DNA from: a virus
Length of the DNA: 32,101 bases
IMG/VR virus record: IMGVR_UViG_3300027704_000092
Location: 1 to 32,101 of that record
Direction: 5' to 3' (one strand)
Position 1 is the first letter of the stretch. Every line of letters begins with the position of its first letter. The position numbers and the translations under genes were made by a program. A model generated the notes under the pieces. The model saw only the letters and a program-made list of their open reading frames with translations, did no database searches and was not told the origin of the DNA. This document shows, one piece after another, positions 1 to 9,225 of the stretch.

Positions 1-1
1 A

Positions 2-688
2 CAATTTATTGGGCATACTAACGGTAGTTACAGTCCTAGCATACTAACCGACGATGCTAATGATTATTATCCAGGACTAGATATTATTAGAAATATGTTT
101 GGTAACGTAGACTTTATTTGGGAAAGTGATGACACTGCTGCGGGCTATACCGCTGATAGTGCGACTATGGAAGTAATGGAACACGTATTACATACACTTA
201 CTGTATATGCATTACCAGGAGCATACCCAACACAGTTTAATCAAACTAATCAAACTAGTGCTTTATATGACGCATGTGCTCAAGCTATTACTAACAACGT
301 ATTTGACATAAGTGGATACAGCGGAACGTGGCCAGGATCAGATCCTGATTTTAGAGCGTTAATAATGCGTGAGTACTATTATTTGTTAACATTAGCAATG
401 TGGGAGTATTTTTCCTTTGCGTCAGGCGGGTCACTAAGTCCTGAATGGAATGATAATAGTAGAACACAATCAGGCGTACAATCAAATAATCCGTTAGGTT
501 ACGCACTATACAATAGTTATGGTAAGAAAGTACTTACTAAACCTATCGAAACAGTACTAGACGCAATGCATGCAACAAGTGGTCCATCTGGATGGATTCC
601 AAACGCTAATACAAATTTAATTATGCACACACCTTTTGCAAGTGCCGAATCATTTACTACTACGTCAAACGTAGGATTATCTACATAA
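2..688 (+). CDS. Virion structural protein, 5' end cut by window
   Basis: The reading frame is open from the left edge (first full codon at base 2) to a TAA at 686-688, so at least 228 residues of a longer protein are present; the internal ATG at 95 is not the true start. I do not recognise a named family. The visible part is rich in Asn, Thr, Ser, Tyr and Gly, as in phage tail proteins. It contains a motif EHVLH near the window start that recalls a metal-binding helix, but no complete metalloprotease signature follows. It lies directly upstream of other tail-type genes and ends across a late promoter motif that serves the next gene, which supports a virion role by context only. Confidence 0.7.
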   Translation, partial: QFIGHTNGSYSPSILTDDANDYYPGLDIIRNMFGNVDFIWESDDTAAGYTADSATMEVMEHVLHTLTVYALPGAYPTQFNQTNQTSALYDACAQAITNNVFDISGYSGTWPGSDPDFRALIMREYYYLLTLAMWEYFSFASGGSLSPEWNDNSRTQSGVQSNNPLGYALYNSYGKKVLTKPIETVLDAMHATSGPSGWIPNANTNLIMHTPFASAESFTTTSNVGLST

Positions 689-691
689 ATA
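684..691 (+). promoter_or_regulatory. T4-type late promoter motif (CATAAATA)
   Basis: CATAAATA, one base from the T4 late -10 consensus TATAAATA, overlaps the stop codon of the upstream gene and lies 19 bases before the ATG at 711. An AAGGA ribosome site sits between. Late promoters of T4 relatives are read by a gp55-type sigma factor. Confidence 0.55.
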
Positions 692-710
692 GTATAACAA
701 GGAAAAATAG

Positions 711-1508
711 ATGGCAGTTCAATTAATTAACATAGGCAACACCGCAAACGACGGCACTGGTGATGATTTACGAGAAGCATTTGTAAAAGTAAATAACAAC
801 TTTAACGAATTGGACCTGCGTGACGATGAACAAACAACAGTAACTAATCTCGGTGCTACAGGCACAGGCATATTTAAAGAAAAAATTAATTACGACTTAA
901 AATTTAAAAAAATAATAGGTGGTACAGGTCTTACGCTAACAGCTACAGACGATAATATTACAATAGCTAATGATAAAGTTTATGACTTTACGCAAGCTGC
1001 TGTTGCTGGTAGTAGCTATGTTACAAAGCAATACGACTTTTCGGATAGTAGAATACTTTACAACAACGTGTATGCTTCTTTAGCTGATTTACCAAGTGCA
1101 AGCACATATCACGGGTTATTTGTACATGTACACGGTACAGGCGGCGCATATTATAGTCATGGTGGTGTATGGGTAGAACTTGCAAATAAAACAGATGTAG
1201 CAGAATTATCAGAAGATACAACTCCTGCACTAGGTGGAAACTTAGATGCCGGCGGATTCAATATAACAAATGCTGGTACTATTATTTCAACAGGCATTAC
1301 TGGAAATTTAACAGGTAATGTTACTGGTTTAATTAATGGTATTGATCCAGCGGCGAGTTATGCTACATATAGTAACATGGACATGGGCGGCGTAATTAAT
1401 ACAGTAAACAATATTGTAGACTTTAGAATGCTTAATGATGATGTAGATATGGGCACTTGTGTATCAGCAAACGAAATAGAAGTCGACTTTGGCGCAATTG
1501 CCGTATAA
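711..1508 (+). CDS. Tail fibre/baseplate-type structural protein
   Basis: 265 residues. The N-terminus (residues about 5-34) carries the motif INIGNTANDGTGDDLREAF followed by VKVNNNFNEL, a short domain that recurs at the start of tail and baseplate wedge-type proteins of T4-like marine phages. The rest is Gly/Asn/Thr-rich, with a later stretch (about 170-210) of the type TPALGGNLDAGGFNITN that is typical of phage fibre collars. The ATG at 711 has AAGGA a few bases upstream and a late promoter motif at 684. The role as a virion component is from this family resemblance and from its place between two other structural genes; the exact virion position is unknown. Confidence 0.75.
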   Translation: MAVQLINIGNTANDGTGDDLREAFVKVNNNFNELDLRDDEQTTVTNLGATGTGIFKEKINYDLKFKKIIGGTGLTLTATDDNITIANDKVYDFTQAAVAGSSYVTKQYDFSDSRILYNNVYASLADLPSASTYHGLFVHVHGTGGAYYSHGGVWVELANKTDVAELSEDTTPALGGNLDAGGFNITNAGTIISTGITGNLTGNVTGLINGIDPAASYATYSNMDMGGVINTVNNIVDFRMLNDDVDMGTCVSANEIEVDFGAIAV

Positions 1509-1517
1509 TCGAATTCC

Positions 1518-1525
1518 GATAAATA
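1518..1525 (+). promoter_or_regulatory. T4-type late promoter motif (GATAAATA)
   Basis: GATAAATA in the 34-base gap before the 1803-residue tail gene, 17 bases ahead of its ATG at 1543. A separate ribosome site AAGGA is at 1532-1536, so the motif is not just a Shine-Dalgarno sequence. Same motif as at 6959, 14545, 22497, 26951 and 27181. Confidence 0.65.
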
Positions 1526-1542
1526 CGTAGTAAGGAATTGAT

Positions 1543-4500
1543 ATGGCTAAATTACAAACTAATACTACGATCAGCATTACCAAAACTTGGTTCCAGCAGG
1601 CCAATGGGTTTACATATCCAATTTCTGTTAGGGTGCCAAATCTTGCTTCATTGTCTGGAAAAAGAATTCCAGTTGCAATATTACTACACGGATCGGGTAG
1701 TAACGGGCAAGCAACATTAAGTAATTGGGATTCTATATTACCCGACCATATATTAATTGCTCCTACGGGATATCTTAATCAATGGAATATTGCACACGAA
1801 GAAACAAAGGCGCCTGATGTATCGTTTTTGCAGGACCTCTGTACACAGTTAAAAACATACGAAAACGTAGACGGCAATAAGATTAGAATTTTAGGCTTTA
1901 GTAACGGAGCCGGTTTAGCTAACAGAGCTTATATATCATTAGACGAACCAGGTGTTGACCAAATTGTAGCAATTGCTTCTACTTTTGGATCTATGATGTA
2001 TAGAAGTGGTAATTTTTATATTCCAGTAAATGAACAATCAACTGGTGTTAATATATCAAACTTTCCTACTATCAAAATTCCATTCAAGCCAAGAAAATTT
2101 ATAAACTTTCACGGACAAACTGACAGTAGCTTTCCTTATGTAGGAGGTGTACATAATTTTGGATACACTTTTATATCAGCACAGGCTAGTGCATTTGCAG
2201 TAGCAAAAGGGCAAGGCTATACTGGCTCGCAGATTGCAGATAACTTAGGTGTTGCAGACATTGGTGGAACATTTAGGTACACATACGATACACCATTTGG
2301 TGATGTATTACAATACAAATATCCTGAAGGGCACGAAGTAACTGTTTCAATTAAAACGCTAGTAAGTAACAACTTTGCATTTGTGCATCAAGATCAACCA
2401 GATTCACCTAGTGCTATATCAACAGTAGCTTGGAACGCTAGTCAACTAAATGTATCTGATCCTGAAGGAACATATCCAAGTTCAACTACATTTGCGTTTG
2501 ACGGACAGGTAATAACAGCAACTAGTAACGGTGATCCTTATCCTGCACTAGCAGGGCATGGAATGACTAACACTGGAGTTAGATTATTTGGACATAACCC
2601 AAATGTTATTCAATCACAAGCTTATAGTTATAGAATTAAAAACAGAGCAGGTGAAAACACTTCTAATCCTCAAGCAACTGAATTAGGCGCCCAAGGCATA
2701 TTTGCTAATGGTGTAGTAGCCTTTAATCCAAGTGCTGGATTTGGAATATTGCCTGGGTCAACTGTTTATCCTCCTATAGGATTTAATTACAATGCAGTTC
2801 ATTTACAATCTGCATATGGTGTAGATGGTGCTGGGGGACATCCGCAAAGCAACGGGTCTTATCATTATCACGATGGATCTTTTTTATATAGTGGATGGAA
2901 TACAAATAAAATGTATGCGGCCAATGCGTACTTTAATCAAACAGATTTTAATGGTGACAAGTATAGACATATTGATGGCCACAGTAAAATCGTAGGGTAT
3001 TGCTTTGATGGCTATCCTATTTACGGCCCATATGGATATACTACAGGAACAGATAATAATTCAGCAGTAATACAAATGTCCTCGAGTTATATTGTACTCC
3101 CTAATGATGATCATCGTCCGGGCGATTTTAAGTTTGATAGAACTATAGAGGTTGATGGTGTAGGCACTGTGACTCTTACTGCAGGTAGTTTTTTACAAGA
3201 TTTTGAATACCGAGAAACTAAAGGTACATTAGATAGATACAATGGAAGATATGTTAAAACTCCAGACTTTCCAAATGGAACTTATGCTTACTTTTTAACA
3301 TTTGAAGGAACAACAGCTGATATAGGAATAGCTTCAGTTAAATCTAGTTATCCTTATATATTTGGAACAGAAACAAAACAAAATAGAAAACTTGTTCCTG
3401 CAACAGTAGATCAAGTAACATTAGATGCTGCATTAGTACAGAGTGCATTATGGAATGTAGCAACAGGAACACGACTTACTAACTTAATTGAAAGAAGTGT
3501 TGTTGATATTAGTTTGCCAATGGCAAATGGTGTAACTCCTACGCTAAAATTAATTAGTGGAAGTTTGCCCACAGGTACTAGAATAGAAGGTACTAGTATT
3601 GTTGGAACAGTTTACGAAGTTGCATATGATACAGTATTTACAGCAGTACTTCGAGCTAGTTATAATGGACTATGGGAAGACAGGACTATAGAATTTGCAG
3701 TGTCAGGACCTGATGATCCTGTTTGGGGAACTTCAGCAGGAGCATTGCCAATTGGACCAAATAGTGTATTCTATGTGCTTGACAGTGCTTTAATAAATTT
3801 TCAACTTGCAGCAACTGATACAGACATTGCCGCTGGTGATGAATTAACTTACTTTATTGCAGACGGTGACGGAATGCTGCCACCAGGTATTACTATGTCA
3901 GAAGGTGGGTTATTAAGTGGTATTACAGATCCGTTGTTATCCTTAGACAAGCGATTTGAAAGTGGCGGATATGATACAGAAAACTATGCAACACTTCCTT
4001 TAGATTACGGAGTTACTCCATCAAATGGGTTTTCTAGCTTCTTTTACGATAGAGAAACATACGACTATAATGAGCCTACAGTAAATCCAAGAAAGCTTAA
4101 TAGATACTATCCATTTGCAGTAACAGTAACAGATGGCGAATCATTTGTTAAAAGAGAATTTCAAATTTATGTAGTTGGTGATGATTTCTTAAAAGCTGAT
4201 AACACTTTAATGAGTGCTAGTACTGGAATATTTAAATCTTCAGCTACTAACGTGAGAAAACCTGTTTGGATTACTCCTGGAGCGTTAGGATACAGACGAG
4301 CAAATAACTACCAAACTATTTACTTAGATATTGTAAATAATTCTACACTTGAAGGCAAGCTATATTATACTTTAGAAAGCACTAACGATGACGGTACAAA
4401 GAGTATTGTTCCTCCAGGACTAAAGTTAGATGGCTCATCCGGTGAATTAGTTGGAAACATTCCTTACCAAGCAGCAATAACACAGGATTACAAATTTACT

Positions 4501-6954
4501 GTCCGTGCTACACGCATGACATTTGATTTAGAAAGTGTTAGTATTGCTGGAACATATTACGAAGATACAATGTTAGGTAAAACTAGCTTTAAGATTGGCA
4601 AGGTTAATCTAACAGGTGCTCTTGATGGAGTTAATGATCTATTTGAATTAATTAACCGTGAAGTTCTTTTAGGTAACAGTACCTACAAAATTACAAGCGT
4701 AGATGATAGAAATGCTCTTTACGATGTAATTTTTGTTGATCAAACTATTGCTCCTTCACTTAATCTTATTCCTAGTAGAACTGCAATAGTAGGTCAAGAC
4801 AACATGTTTGTTACTAGACTTACAGAAGTACAAAAAGAAAAATATAATAAAAGATTTTTAAGATTTACTGAGTCAGAGAAATATCAAATACAGAGTATTA
4901 CTCCGTATATTGAATATGAAATTACTCAAGTATCTCCTGGCAATGACGAAATGTATCCTGTAGGCATTCCAATGGATATAACTCTTAATGCTAACTATTA
5001 TGTAGGTGACATGATTGAAAATACTACAGCTACAGGTGGTAATGGATATATCTACAAATGTACAACAGCACACACAGTAACTAGTGCAGGATCAGATATC
5101 GGCGGAGTAACACAATTAGTATTTACTGCGTCTAACTGGACACAAATAGCAGAAACAATATCTGGTATGACACTAGCTGATAGAGTTATTGCTACTAAGC
5201 AAGTATTACAAAACAAGTACGGTGGTGTTGCTACAGTACAAGTATTAAACGAGCAAGCTACACGCTGGAGAATACATATTCCTAGCACAGCAACTAGCAG
5301 AATAGTTTCTAACATAAGAGCTCATTTTGCAAATTCTGGAGATAGCACAGCAATGTCCGTTACCCTTCTTAGAGACAACGAAGATAGGATTGGATTTGAT
5401 GTAAACTTAACTAGACAACTTACGCAGGGTAATAACTATGGTATTGGGCTGTTTAGAGGCGACGGATTCTCAGAAGATATTATTGTTGCTAATACTAAAG
5501 ACATTCCGAGTACTGTTAAGACGTTTACAATAAAAGTTATTGGCGAAATTGATAGTGCTATAAAATGGGTTACTCCAGTAAGCTTAGGTACTATTCCTGC
5601 GAACTATATTAGTACGTTACTAATTCAAGCTCAAACTACTGTTCCTGATACTAGAATGATGTATTCTATTAAATTAGGTAAACTTCCATATGGTATGACT
5701 TTAGACATTAACGGAGAAATTCTGGGAAATGCACAACAGTTTGGTACGCCTGCGGACAAAGGCCTTACTACGTTTGAAAAGAAGGCAGTTATGTGGGACG
5801 GTGTTCTTCCTGGTGATACTACTTTTGATAGAAAGTACAAATTTACAGTTGAAGCAAAAGATAGATTTGGATATACAGCTATTGAGCAGGAATTTGATCT
5901 TACTGTAACTGATGTCGATACTAAAAAGTATACAGACATATACATGAGACCAATGTTGCCTAGTGCTGAAAGAACATTATATGCTAACTTTATCTCAGAT
6001 AGAAATATATTTGAACCTGATAAGATTTATAGAGCAAACGATCCAACATTTGGATTACAAAGAAACTTAGACATGCTAGTATATGCAGGCATTGAAGCTA
6101 AGAAGATAGAAAACTTTGTTGCAGCGTCTGCTAAGAATCATAAGCGTAAGAAGTACATATTAGGTGACTTTAAAACAGCAAAGGCAACTACAGGAATAGG
6201 TGCAACTGCTAAAGACGTATACGAAGTAGTATATATAGAAGTTATTGATCCTGCCAATGCTAAACTTGGTAGAACAAAAACTAACTTTGAAATAACTACA
6301 AAAAGTGAAATTACTGTTGATAGTATAGCATACAGTCCTAAAGATGATGAGCAACGTATTAATTCAGGATATGACGCTTTACCTGTGTACACTAGAGGTG
6401 TAACTAAGTTTATATTTGAAGAACTAGAAGATACACTAGTTGTACAGACTAGAGATAGTAGCGATAGTAGCGAAAATCAATTTGTTGATGCAGATAATAA
6501 CGACTTTACTATAGAACTAAAAGACGGAACTGATGTTACAGTTACACTTCAGTTAACAGATGCAGAGTCACAACGTTTTAGACCAGTAACTAATACCATT
6601 AAAACTGATAGCAATGCAGTCAGAGTTAGTCAAGGACTAGACAATATTAGATATATATCTAGTATAGACAACATGAGAAGTAATATTAAAGCTATTGGCG
6701 GTAATGAAAGAACATATTTGCCGCTTTGGATGCGTACTCCGCAAGCAGGGTTTCAAGAATTGGATTATGTAACAGCTATACCAATTTGTTATTGTAAGCC
6801 CGGAACAAGTGCAGATATACTTAGAAACATTGTTAATAATAAGTTTGATACAAAAACAATTACCTTTGATATTGATAGGTATATTGTAAAATCAACCGAA
6901 GACACCACGGATGAGAAATATATCTTGTTCGCAAATTACCAGTATAACGTCTAA
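1543..6954 (+). CDS. Giant tail adhesin: esterase + YHYH + Ig-like repeats
   Basis: 1803 residues, the largest gene here. Residues 1-270 look like an alpha/beta hydrolase of the PHB depolymerase/feruloyl esterase (LpqC-like) group: HGSGSNG oxyanion loop at 49-55, nucleophile elbow GFSNG with Ser120, HGQTD with Asp194 followed by the typical FPY, and PEGHE with His264, giving a full Ser-Asp-His triad. Residues about 310-600 form a YHYH domain: YHYH itself at 440-443, then GYCFDGYPIYGPYGY near 485-499. From about 640 onward there are at least four putative Ig (He_PIG-type) units recognised by LPxG..L...G.I.G turns. I infer a tail-tip or fibre protein that binds and perhaps de-esterifies a host surface polymer. 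Start: ATG with AAGGA six bases upstream. A secreted enzyme is unlikely since no signal peptide is seen. Confidence 0.85.
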   Translation: MAKLQTNTTISITKTWFQQANGFTYPISVRVPNLASLSGKRIPVAILLHGSGSNGQATLSNWDSILPDHILIAPTGYLNQWNIAHEETKAPDVSFLQDLCTQLKTYENVDGNKIRILGFSNGAGLANRAYISLDEPGVDQIVAIASTFGSMMYRSGNFYIPVNEQSTGVNISNFPTIKIPFKPRKFINFHGQTDSSFPYVGGVHNFGYTFISAQASAFAVAKGQGYTGSQIADNLGVADIGGTFRYTYDTPFGDVLQYKYPEGHEVTVSIKTLVSNNFAFVHQDQPDSPSAISTVAWNASQLNVSDPEGTYPSSTTFAFDGQVITATSNGDPYPALAGHGMTNTGVRLFGHNPNVIQSQAYSYRIKNRAGENTSNPQATELGAQGIFANGVVAFNPSAGFGILPGSTVYPPIGFNYNAVHLQSAYGVDGAGGHPQSNGSYHYHDGSFLYSGWNTNKMYAANAYFNQTDFNGDKYRHIDGHSKIVGYCFDGYPIYGPYGYTTGTDNNSAVIQMSSSYIVLPNDDHRPGDFKFDRTIEVDGVGTVTLTAGSFLQDFEYRETKGTLDRYNGRYVKTPDFPNGTYAYFLTFEGTTADIGIASVKSSYPYIFGTETKQNRKLVPATVDQVTLDAALVQSALWNVATGTRLTNLIERSVVDISLPMANGVTPTLKLISGSLPTGTRIEGTSIVGTVYEVAYDTVFTAVLRASYNGLWEDRTIEFAVSGPDDPVWGTSAGALPIGPNSVFYVLDSALINFQLAATDTDIAAGDELTYFIADGDGMLPPGITMSEGGLLSGITDPLLSLDKRFESGGYDTENYATLPLDYGVTPSNGFSSFFYDRETYDYNEPTVNPRKLNRYYPFAVTVTDGESFVKREFQIYVVGDDFLKADNTLMSASTGIFKSSATNVRKPVWITPGALGYRRANNYQTIYLDIVNNSTLEGKLYYTLESTNDDGTKSIVPPGLKLDGSSGELVGNIPYQAAITQDYKFTVRATRMTFDLESVSIAGTYYEDTMLGKTSFKIGKVNLTGALDGVNDLFELINREVLLGNSTYKITSVDDRNALYDVIFVDQTIAPSLNLIPSRTAIVGQDNMFVTRLTEVQKEKYNKRFLRFTESEKYQIQSITPYIEYEITQVSPGNDEMYPVGIPMDITLNANYYVGDMIENTTATGGNGYIYKCTTAHTVTSAGSDIGGVTQLVFTASNWTQIAETISGMTLADRVIATKQVLQNKYGGVATVQVLNEQATRWRIHIPSTATSRIVSNIRAHFANSGDSTAMSVTLLRDNEDRIGFDVNLTRQLTQGNNYGIGLFRGDGFSEDIIVANTKDIPSTVKTFTIKVIGEIDSAIKWVTPVSLGTIPANYISTLLIQAQTTVPDTRMMYSIKLGKLPYGMTLDINGEILGNAQQFGTPADKGLTTFEKKAVMWDGVLPGDTTFDRKYKFTVEAKDRFGYTAIEQEFDLTVTDVDTKKYTDIYMRPMLPSAERTLYANFISDRNIFEPDKIYRANDPTFGLQRNLDMLVYAGIEAKKIENFVAASAKNHKRKKYILGDFKTAKATTGIGATAKDVYEVVYIEVIDPANAKLGRTKTNFEITTKSEITVDSIAYSPKDDEQRINSGYDALPVYTRGVTKFIFEELEDTLVVQTRDSSDSSENQFVDADNNDFTIELKDGTDVTVTLQLTDAESQRFRPVTNTIKTDSNAVRVSQGLDNIRYISSIDNMRSNIKAIGGNERTYLPLWMRTPQAGFQELDYVTAIPICYCKPGTSADILRNIVNNKFDTKTITFDIDRYIVKSTEDTTDEKYILFANYQYNV

Positions 6955-6958
6955 CAGC

Positions 6959-6966
6959 GATAAATA
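6959..6966 (+). promoter_or_regulatory. T4-type late promoter motif (GATAAATA)
   Basis: GATAAATA in the short gap after the giant tail gene, 19 bases before the ATG at 6986, with a separate AGAGGA ribosome site in between. Confidence 0.65.
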
Positions 6967-6985
6967 ATACAGTAGAGGAAATAAA

Positions 6986-7573
6986 ATGGCCAGTAATATT
7001 ATAAGTGACACAATTGATGCAGCATACCCAATTGCAGGTGTTGACAACGACACGCAAGGATTTCGTGATAACTTTACAGTTATTAAGACAGGGTTATCAA
7101 CAGCAACATCAGAAATATCAACATTGCAAAGTTCAACAGCAAAGCTGAACGCATCAAATGATTTTAATGGTACTAACATTGCAGATGCAAATATACAAGT
7201 ACAAACTTCGCAATATCATAACGTAGGTACAGTAGTTGCTGGACTTAACATTAGTTTCCTTAACGGACATTACCAAAGCATTACAACAAACCTTCCAGTA
7301 GCTACAACATCTATTGCATTTAACTTATCAGACTGGCCAGCAAGAACTATGTATGCTGAAATGACTGTTAGCTTTTTAGGCAATGATACAGCAAAGTCAG
7401 CTACATTTACAGTAGCAGGTGGCGGAAGTATTAAATATGATACAAACTATCCAAAAGTATCTAATGTGCCTACACTAACATTAGACAGTTCTACTAACCC
7501 ATTACTTGTTAAGTTTTGGACTTATAACTCAGGTACAACAGTGTTTGCACAATACTTAGGTCAGTACACTTAA
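6986..7573 (+). CDS. Virion structural protein (tail/baseplate)
   Basis: 195 residues. The N-terminal block (about residues 10-40) with YPIAGVDNDTQGFRDNF followed by a short helix rich in Ser/Thr and ending in STLQSS is a module I know from structural proteins of T4-like cyanophages; it is distantly like the start of the gene at 711. The rest is predicted beta-rich, with many Thr, Ser, Val and Gly and no charged clusters. Strong ribosome site AGAGGA upstream and its own late promoter motif at 6959 fit expression late in infection. Precise virion location is not shown by the sequence. Confidence 0.7.
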   Translation: MASNIISDTIDAAYPIAGVDNDTQGFRDNFTVIKTGLSTATSEISTLQSSTAKLNASNDFNGTNIADANIQVQTSQYHNVGTVVAGLNISFLNGHYQSITTNLPVATTSIAFNLSDWPARTMYAEMTVSFLGNDTAKSATFTVAGGGSIKYDTNYPKVSNVPTLTLDSSTNPLLVKFWTYNSGTTVFAQYLGQYT

Positions 7574-7575
7574 AA

Positions 7576-7815
7576 ATGATTAATCCATTAATAGATAACC
7601 TAGATGGATTTACACTACAAGAGTTAGACCAAAAAGTATCTGACTTACAACGTAAGTACTTTATGACCCCCAATCCTCAAGTGCAAGCACAAATTGCAAA
7701 TGTTCTTGATATCTATAGGCTCGAACAGCAAGACCGCAGAGTAAAAGAGATGATGCGCCAACAAAATGACGAAAATGGCGAGAATTCACTTGACAAATTG
7801 ATTAATATCAGTTAA
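7576..7815 (+). CDS. Small conserved phage protein, unknown function
   Basis: 79 residues, ATG two bases after the stop of the structural gene, so probably translationally coupled to it. The sequence is helical and rich in Gln and charged residues (two helices of roughly 20 residues each, DGFTLQELDQKVSDLQRKYF and the region around QQDRRVKEMMRQQ), with no transmembrane segment or Cys pair. It resembles small proteins found at this place in T4-like marine phages, but I cannot assign a function. Its last codons contain a TTGACA that may be the -35 box of a promoter for the next gene. Confidence 0.65.
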   Translation: MINPLIDNLDGFTLQELDQKVSDLQRKYFMTPNPQVQAQIANVLDIYRLEQQDRRVKEMMRQQNDENGENSLDKLINIS

Positions 7816-7818
7816 ACT
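7790..7818 (+). promoter_or_regulatory. Candidate sigma70 early promoter
   Basis: TTGACA at 7790-7795, 17-base spacer, TAAACT at 7813-7818 (4 of 6 matches to TATAAT). It lies inside the end of the previous gene and the short gap before 7825. The predicted start of transcription falls at or next to the ATG at 7825. A chance match in a Leu-Asp-Lys stretch cannot be excluded. Confidence 0.4.
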
Positions 7819-7824
7819 ATATAC

Positions 7825-8346
7825 ATGCTTATGAAAACAGACGAACTAGGTATTCCACGATTCTCTAATAGAGATCTTGTTGATATGATCTATACAGGTA
7901 ATATCAACAAGTGTCATGTAGTTCTATGTGACGAAAGTGACGATATTAATTTGTTTAATAAAGCAGCTCAAGAGCAAGGGTTAGACAAACTAACCACATA
8001 TATCCCAATTGATGTAGAGCAAAAAGACTTTGACAGTGCGTTACAGTCAGAATGGTTTATGCCTGATGAATATAAAAACATGGATATTTATTCTTACTTA
8101 GAACAGAAATGTCAAACAAATCCATCAGTAGCTAGACTAGACGAAGAATTCATAGAGTATGATAATCGAAACATGTTAGACTTGTTACGTTATATGGTAT
8201 ATCTAGTCGACTTTATGCGAGAGAATGATATTGTTTGGGGTGTAGGTCGAGGATCAAGTGTAGCAAGCTATATTTTGTTTTTAATTGGCGTACATAAAGT
8301 AAACTCGATCCAGTATGGCCTGGACTATAAGGAGTTCTTGAGATAA
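7825..8346 (+). CDS. DnaE-like (DNA Pol III alpha) fragment protein
   Basis: 173 residues (171 if the ATG at 7831 is used). The C-terminal half (about 103-173) matches the start of the C-family polymerase palm: a helix of the type YMVYLVDFMRENDIVWGVG, the GRGSS motif at 141-145, then a segment ending YGLDYKEFLR like the bacterial YGLLFERFL. The protein stops exactly where bacterial DnaE continues with NPER and the PDFD catalytic aspartates, so it keeps the nucleotide-binding GS turn but lacks the metal-binding residues. No PHP nuclease, thumb or tau-binding parts are present. Homologues in T4-like marine phages are often annotated as Pol III alpha; a decoy or regulatory partner is as likely as an enzyme. 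No clear ribosome site precedes it. Confidence 0.7.
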   Translation: MLMKTDELGIPRFSNRDLVDMIYTGNINKCHVVLCDESDDINLFNKAAQEQGLDKLTTYIPIDVEQKDFDSALQSEWFMPDEYKNMDIYSYLEQKCQTNPSVARLDEEFIEYDNRNMLDLLRYMVYLVDFMRENDIVWGVGRGSSVASYILFLIGVHKVNSIQYGLDYKEFLR

Positions 8347-8373
8347 GTATGTATATAACAAAAGGAGACAAAT

Positions 8374-8796
8374 ATGTCAAAAGTATCAGCAGGTAAGAAG
8401 CAACACAGAAGTTTACGAGGAAAGCCAGTAGATATGGCTCTTCTTCAAAAGCGTAACGAACTTACTCCAGCAGTAGGTAATGCTCGTGTAAATGCACGTG
8501 GCGACGAACTTGGACCAGGTGGAACAATTATTCGTAAAAGAGAAGATATTGTCGATGAGCATTATCAACAAGCAGGCCAATCTGTACACTCAGCACCAGT
8601 TAATCCGGTAGCCGATACACCAGTAGTAGCTGAAGCTGCGCCAGTAGTTGAAAAAGCAACTAGAAAAGTAAAAGTTAAAGCAGATCCAGTAGCGGCAGAA
8701 TTAACATCAGAAGAAGCTGAAATTATGGCAGAAGCTGATGCTGACGATAAATGGATTGAAGACGAATCCGGAAACTTTGTACAAAAAGGAAGCTAA
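8374..8796 (+). CDS. Charged Ala/Lys/Glu-rich phage protein, unknown function
   Basis: 140 residues, ATG preceded by AAGGAG six bases upstream. The N-terminal 70 residues are basic and glycine-containing (RSLRGKPVDM, GDELGPGGTIIRKREDIV) and look conserved; the middle is low-complexity Val/Pro/Ala/Glu (PVVAEAAPVVEKATRKVKVK); the C-terminus is acidic (EADADDKWIEDESG). No enzyme motif, membrane segment or signal peptide. It lies two bases before the co-chaperonin gene, in the same transcription unit. Function not recognised; a disordered linker or nucleic-acid-binding role is only a guess from composition. Confidence 0.65.
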   Translation: MSKVSAGKKQHRSLRGKPVDMALLQKRNELTPAVGNARVNARGDELGPGGTIIRKREDIVDEHYQQAGQSVHSAPVNPVADTPVVAEAAPVVEKATRKVKVKADPVAAELTSEEAEIMAEADADDKWIEDESGNFVQKGS

Positions 8797-8798
8797 GA

Positions 8799-9209
8799 AT
8801 GGCTCAGAACTATTCCGCAATCAAAGGCACTCCACGTGCTATTGGTGAACAAGTATTAGTAACTGAAATGCACTTTGGTGAACAGGTAACTAAAGCAGGT
8901 TTGATTATTAGTAGTGACGATGGTGACACTAGAGGAATTTATCCGCGTTGGGGTAAAGTATATTCTAAAGGTCCAGACAACAAAGACGACTATGAAGTAG
9001 GTGACTGGATTTTAGTTTCGCATGGTCGTTGGACTCGAGGTCTTAAACTTGAAACTGAGGCTGATGGCGAAATTGAAATTAGAAAAGCTGAGCTAGAAAG
9101 TATTCTAGCATACAGCAAAGAAAAACCGAATGGTATCCATATTGGCGCAGAGTTCACAGACGGACAAGCGGCTACTATTGATCCATCATCTTTTATAACC
9201 GGCGCTTAA
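8799..9209 (+). CDS. GroES-like co-chaperonin (T4 gp31 analogue)
   Basis: 136 residues. The fold signature of Cpn10 is visible: GEQVLVTEMHF near residue 17, a mobile-loop region followed by AGLIISSDDGDTRG, then GKVYSKGPDN and YEVGDWILV, corresponding to the GD-V-L beta strand of GroES. It is longer than GroES (about 97 residues), as phage co-chaperonins are. Such proteins replace or supplement host GroES on GroEL so that the phage major capsid protein can fold. AAGGAAG lies just upstream of the ATG, and the gene follows the preceding one by two bases. Confidence is good on family, moderate on it being a true functional equivalent of gp31. Confidence 0.8.
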   Translation: MAQNYSAIKGTPRAIGEQVLVTEMHFGEQVTKAGLIISSDDGDTRGIYPRWGKVYSKGPDNKDDYEVGDWILVSHGRWTRGLKLETEADGEIEIRKAELESILAYSKEKPNGIHIGAEFTDGQAATIDPSSFITGA

Positions 9210-9225
9210 CAGAAAGAGACCTTTC

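Noticed and set aside
170-200. EHVLH as a zinc protease motif in the first gene
   Set aside because: Not the HExxH order, and no third ligand motif was found; the gene is also partial.
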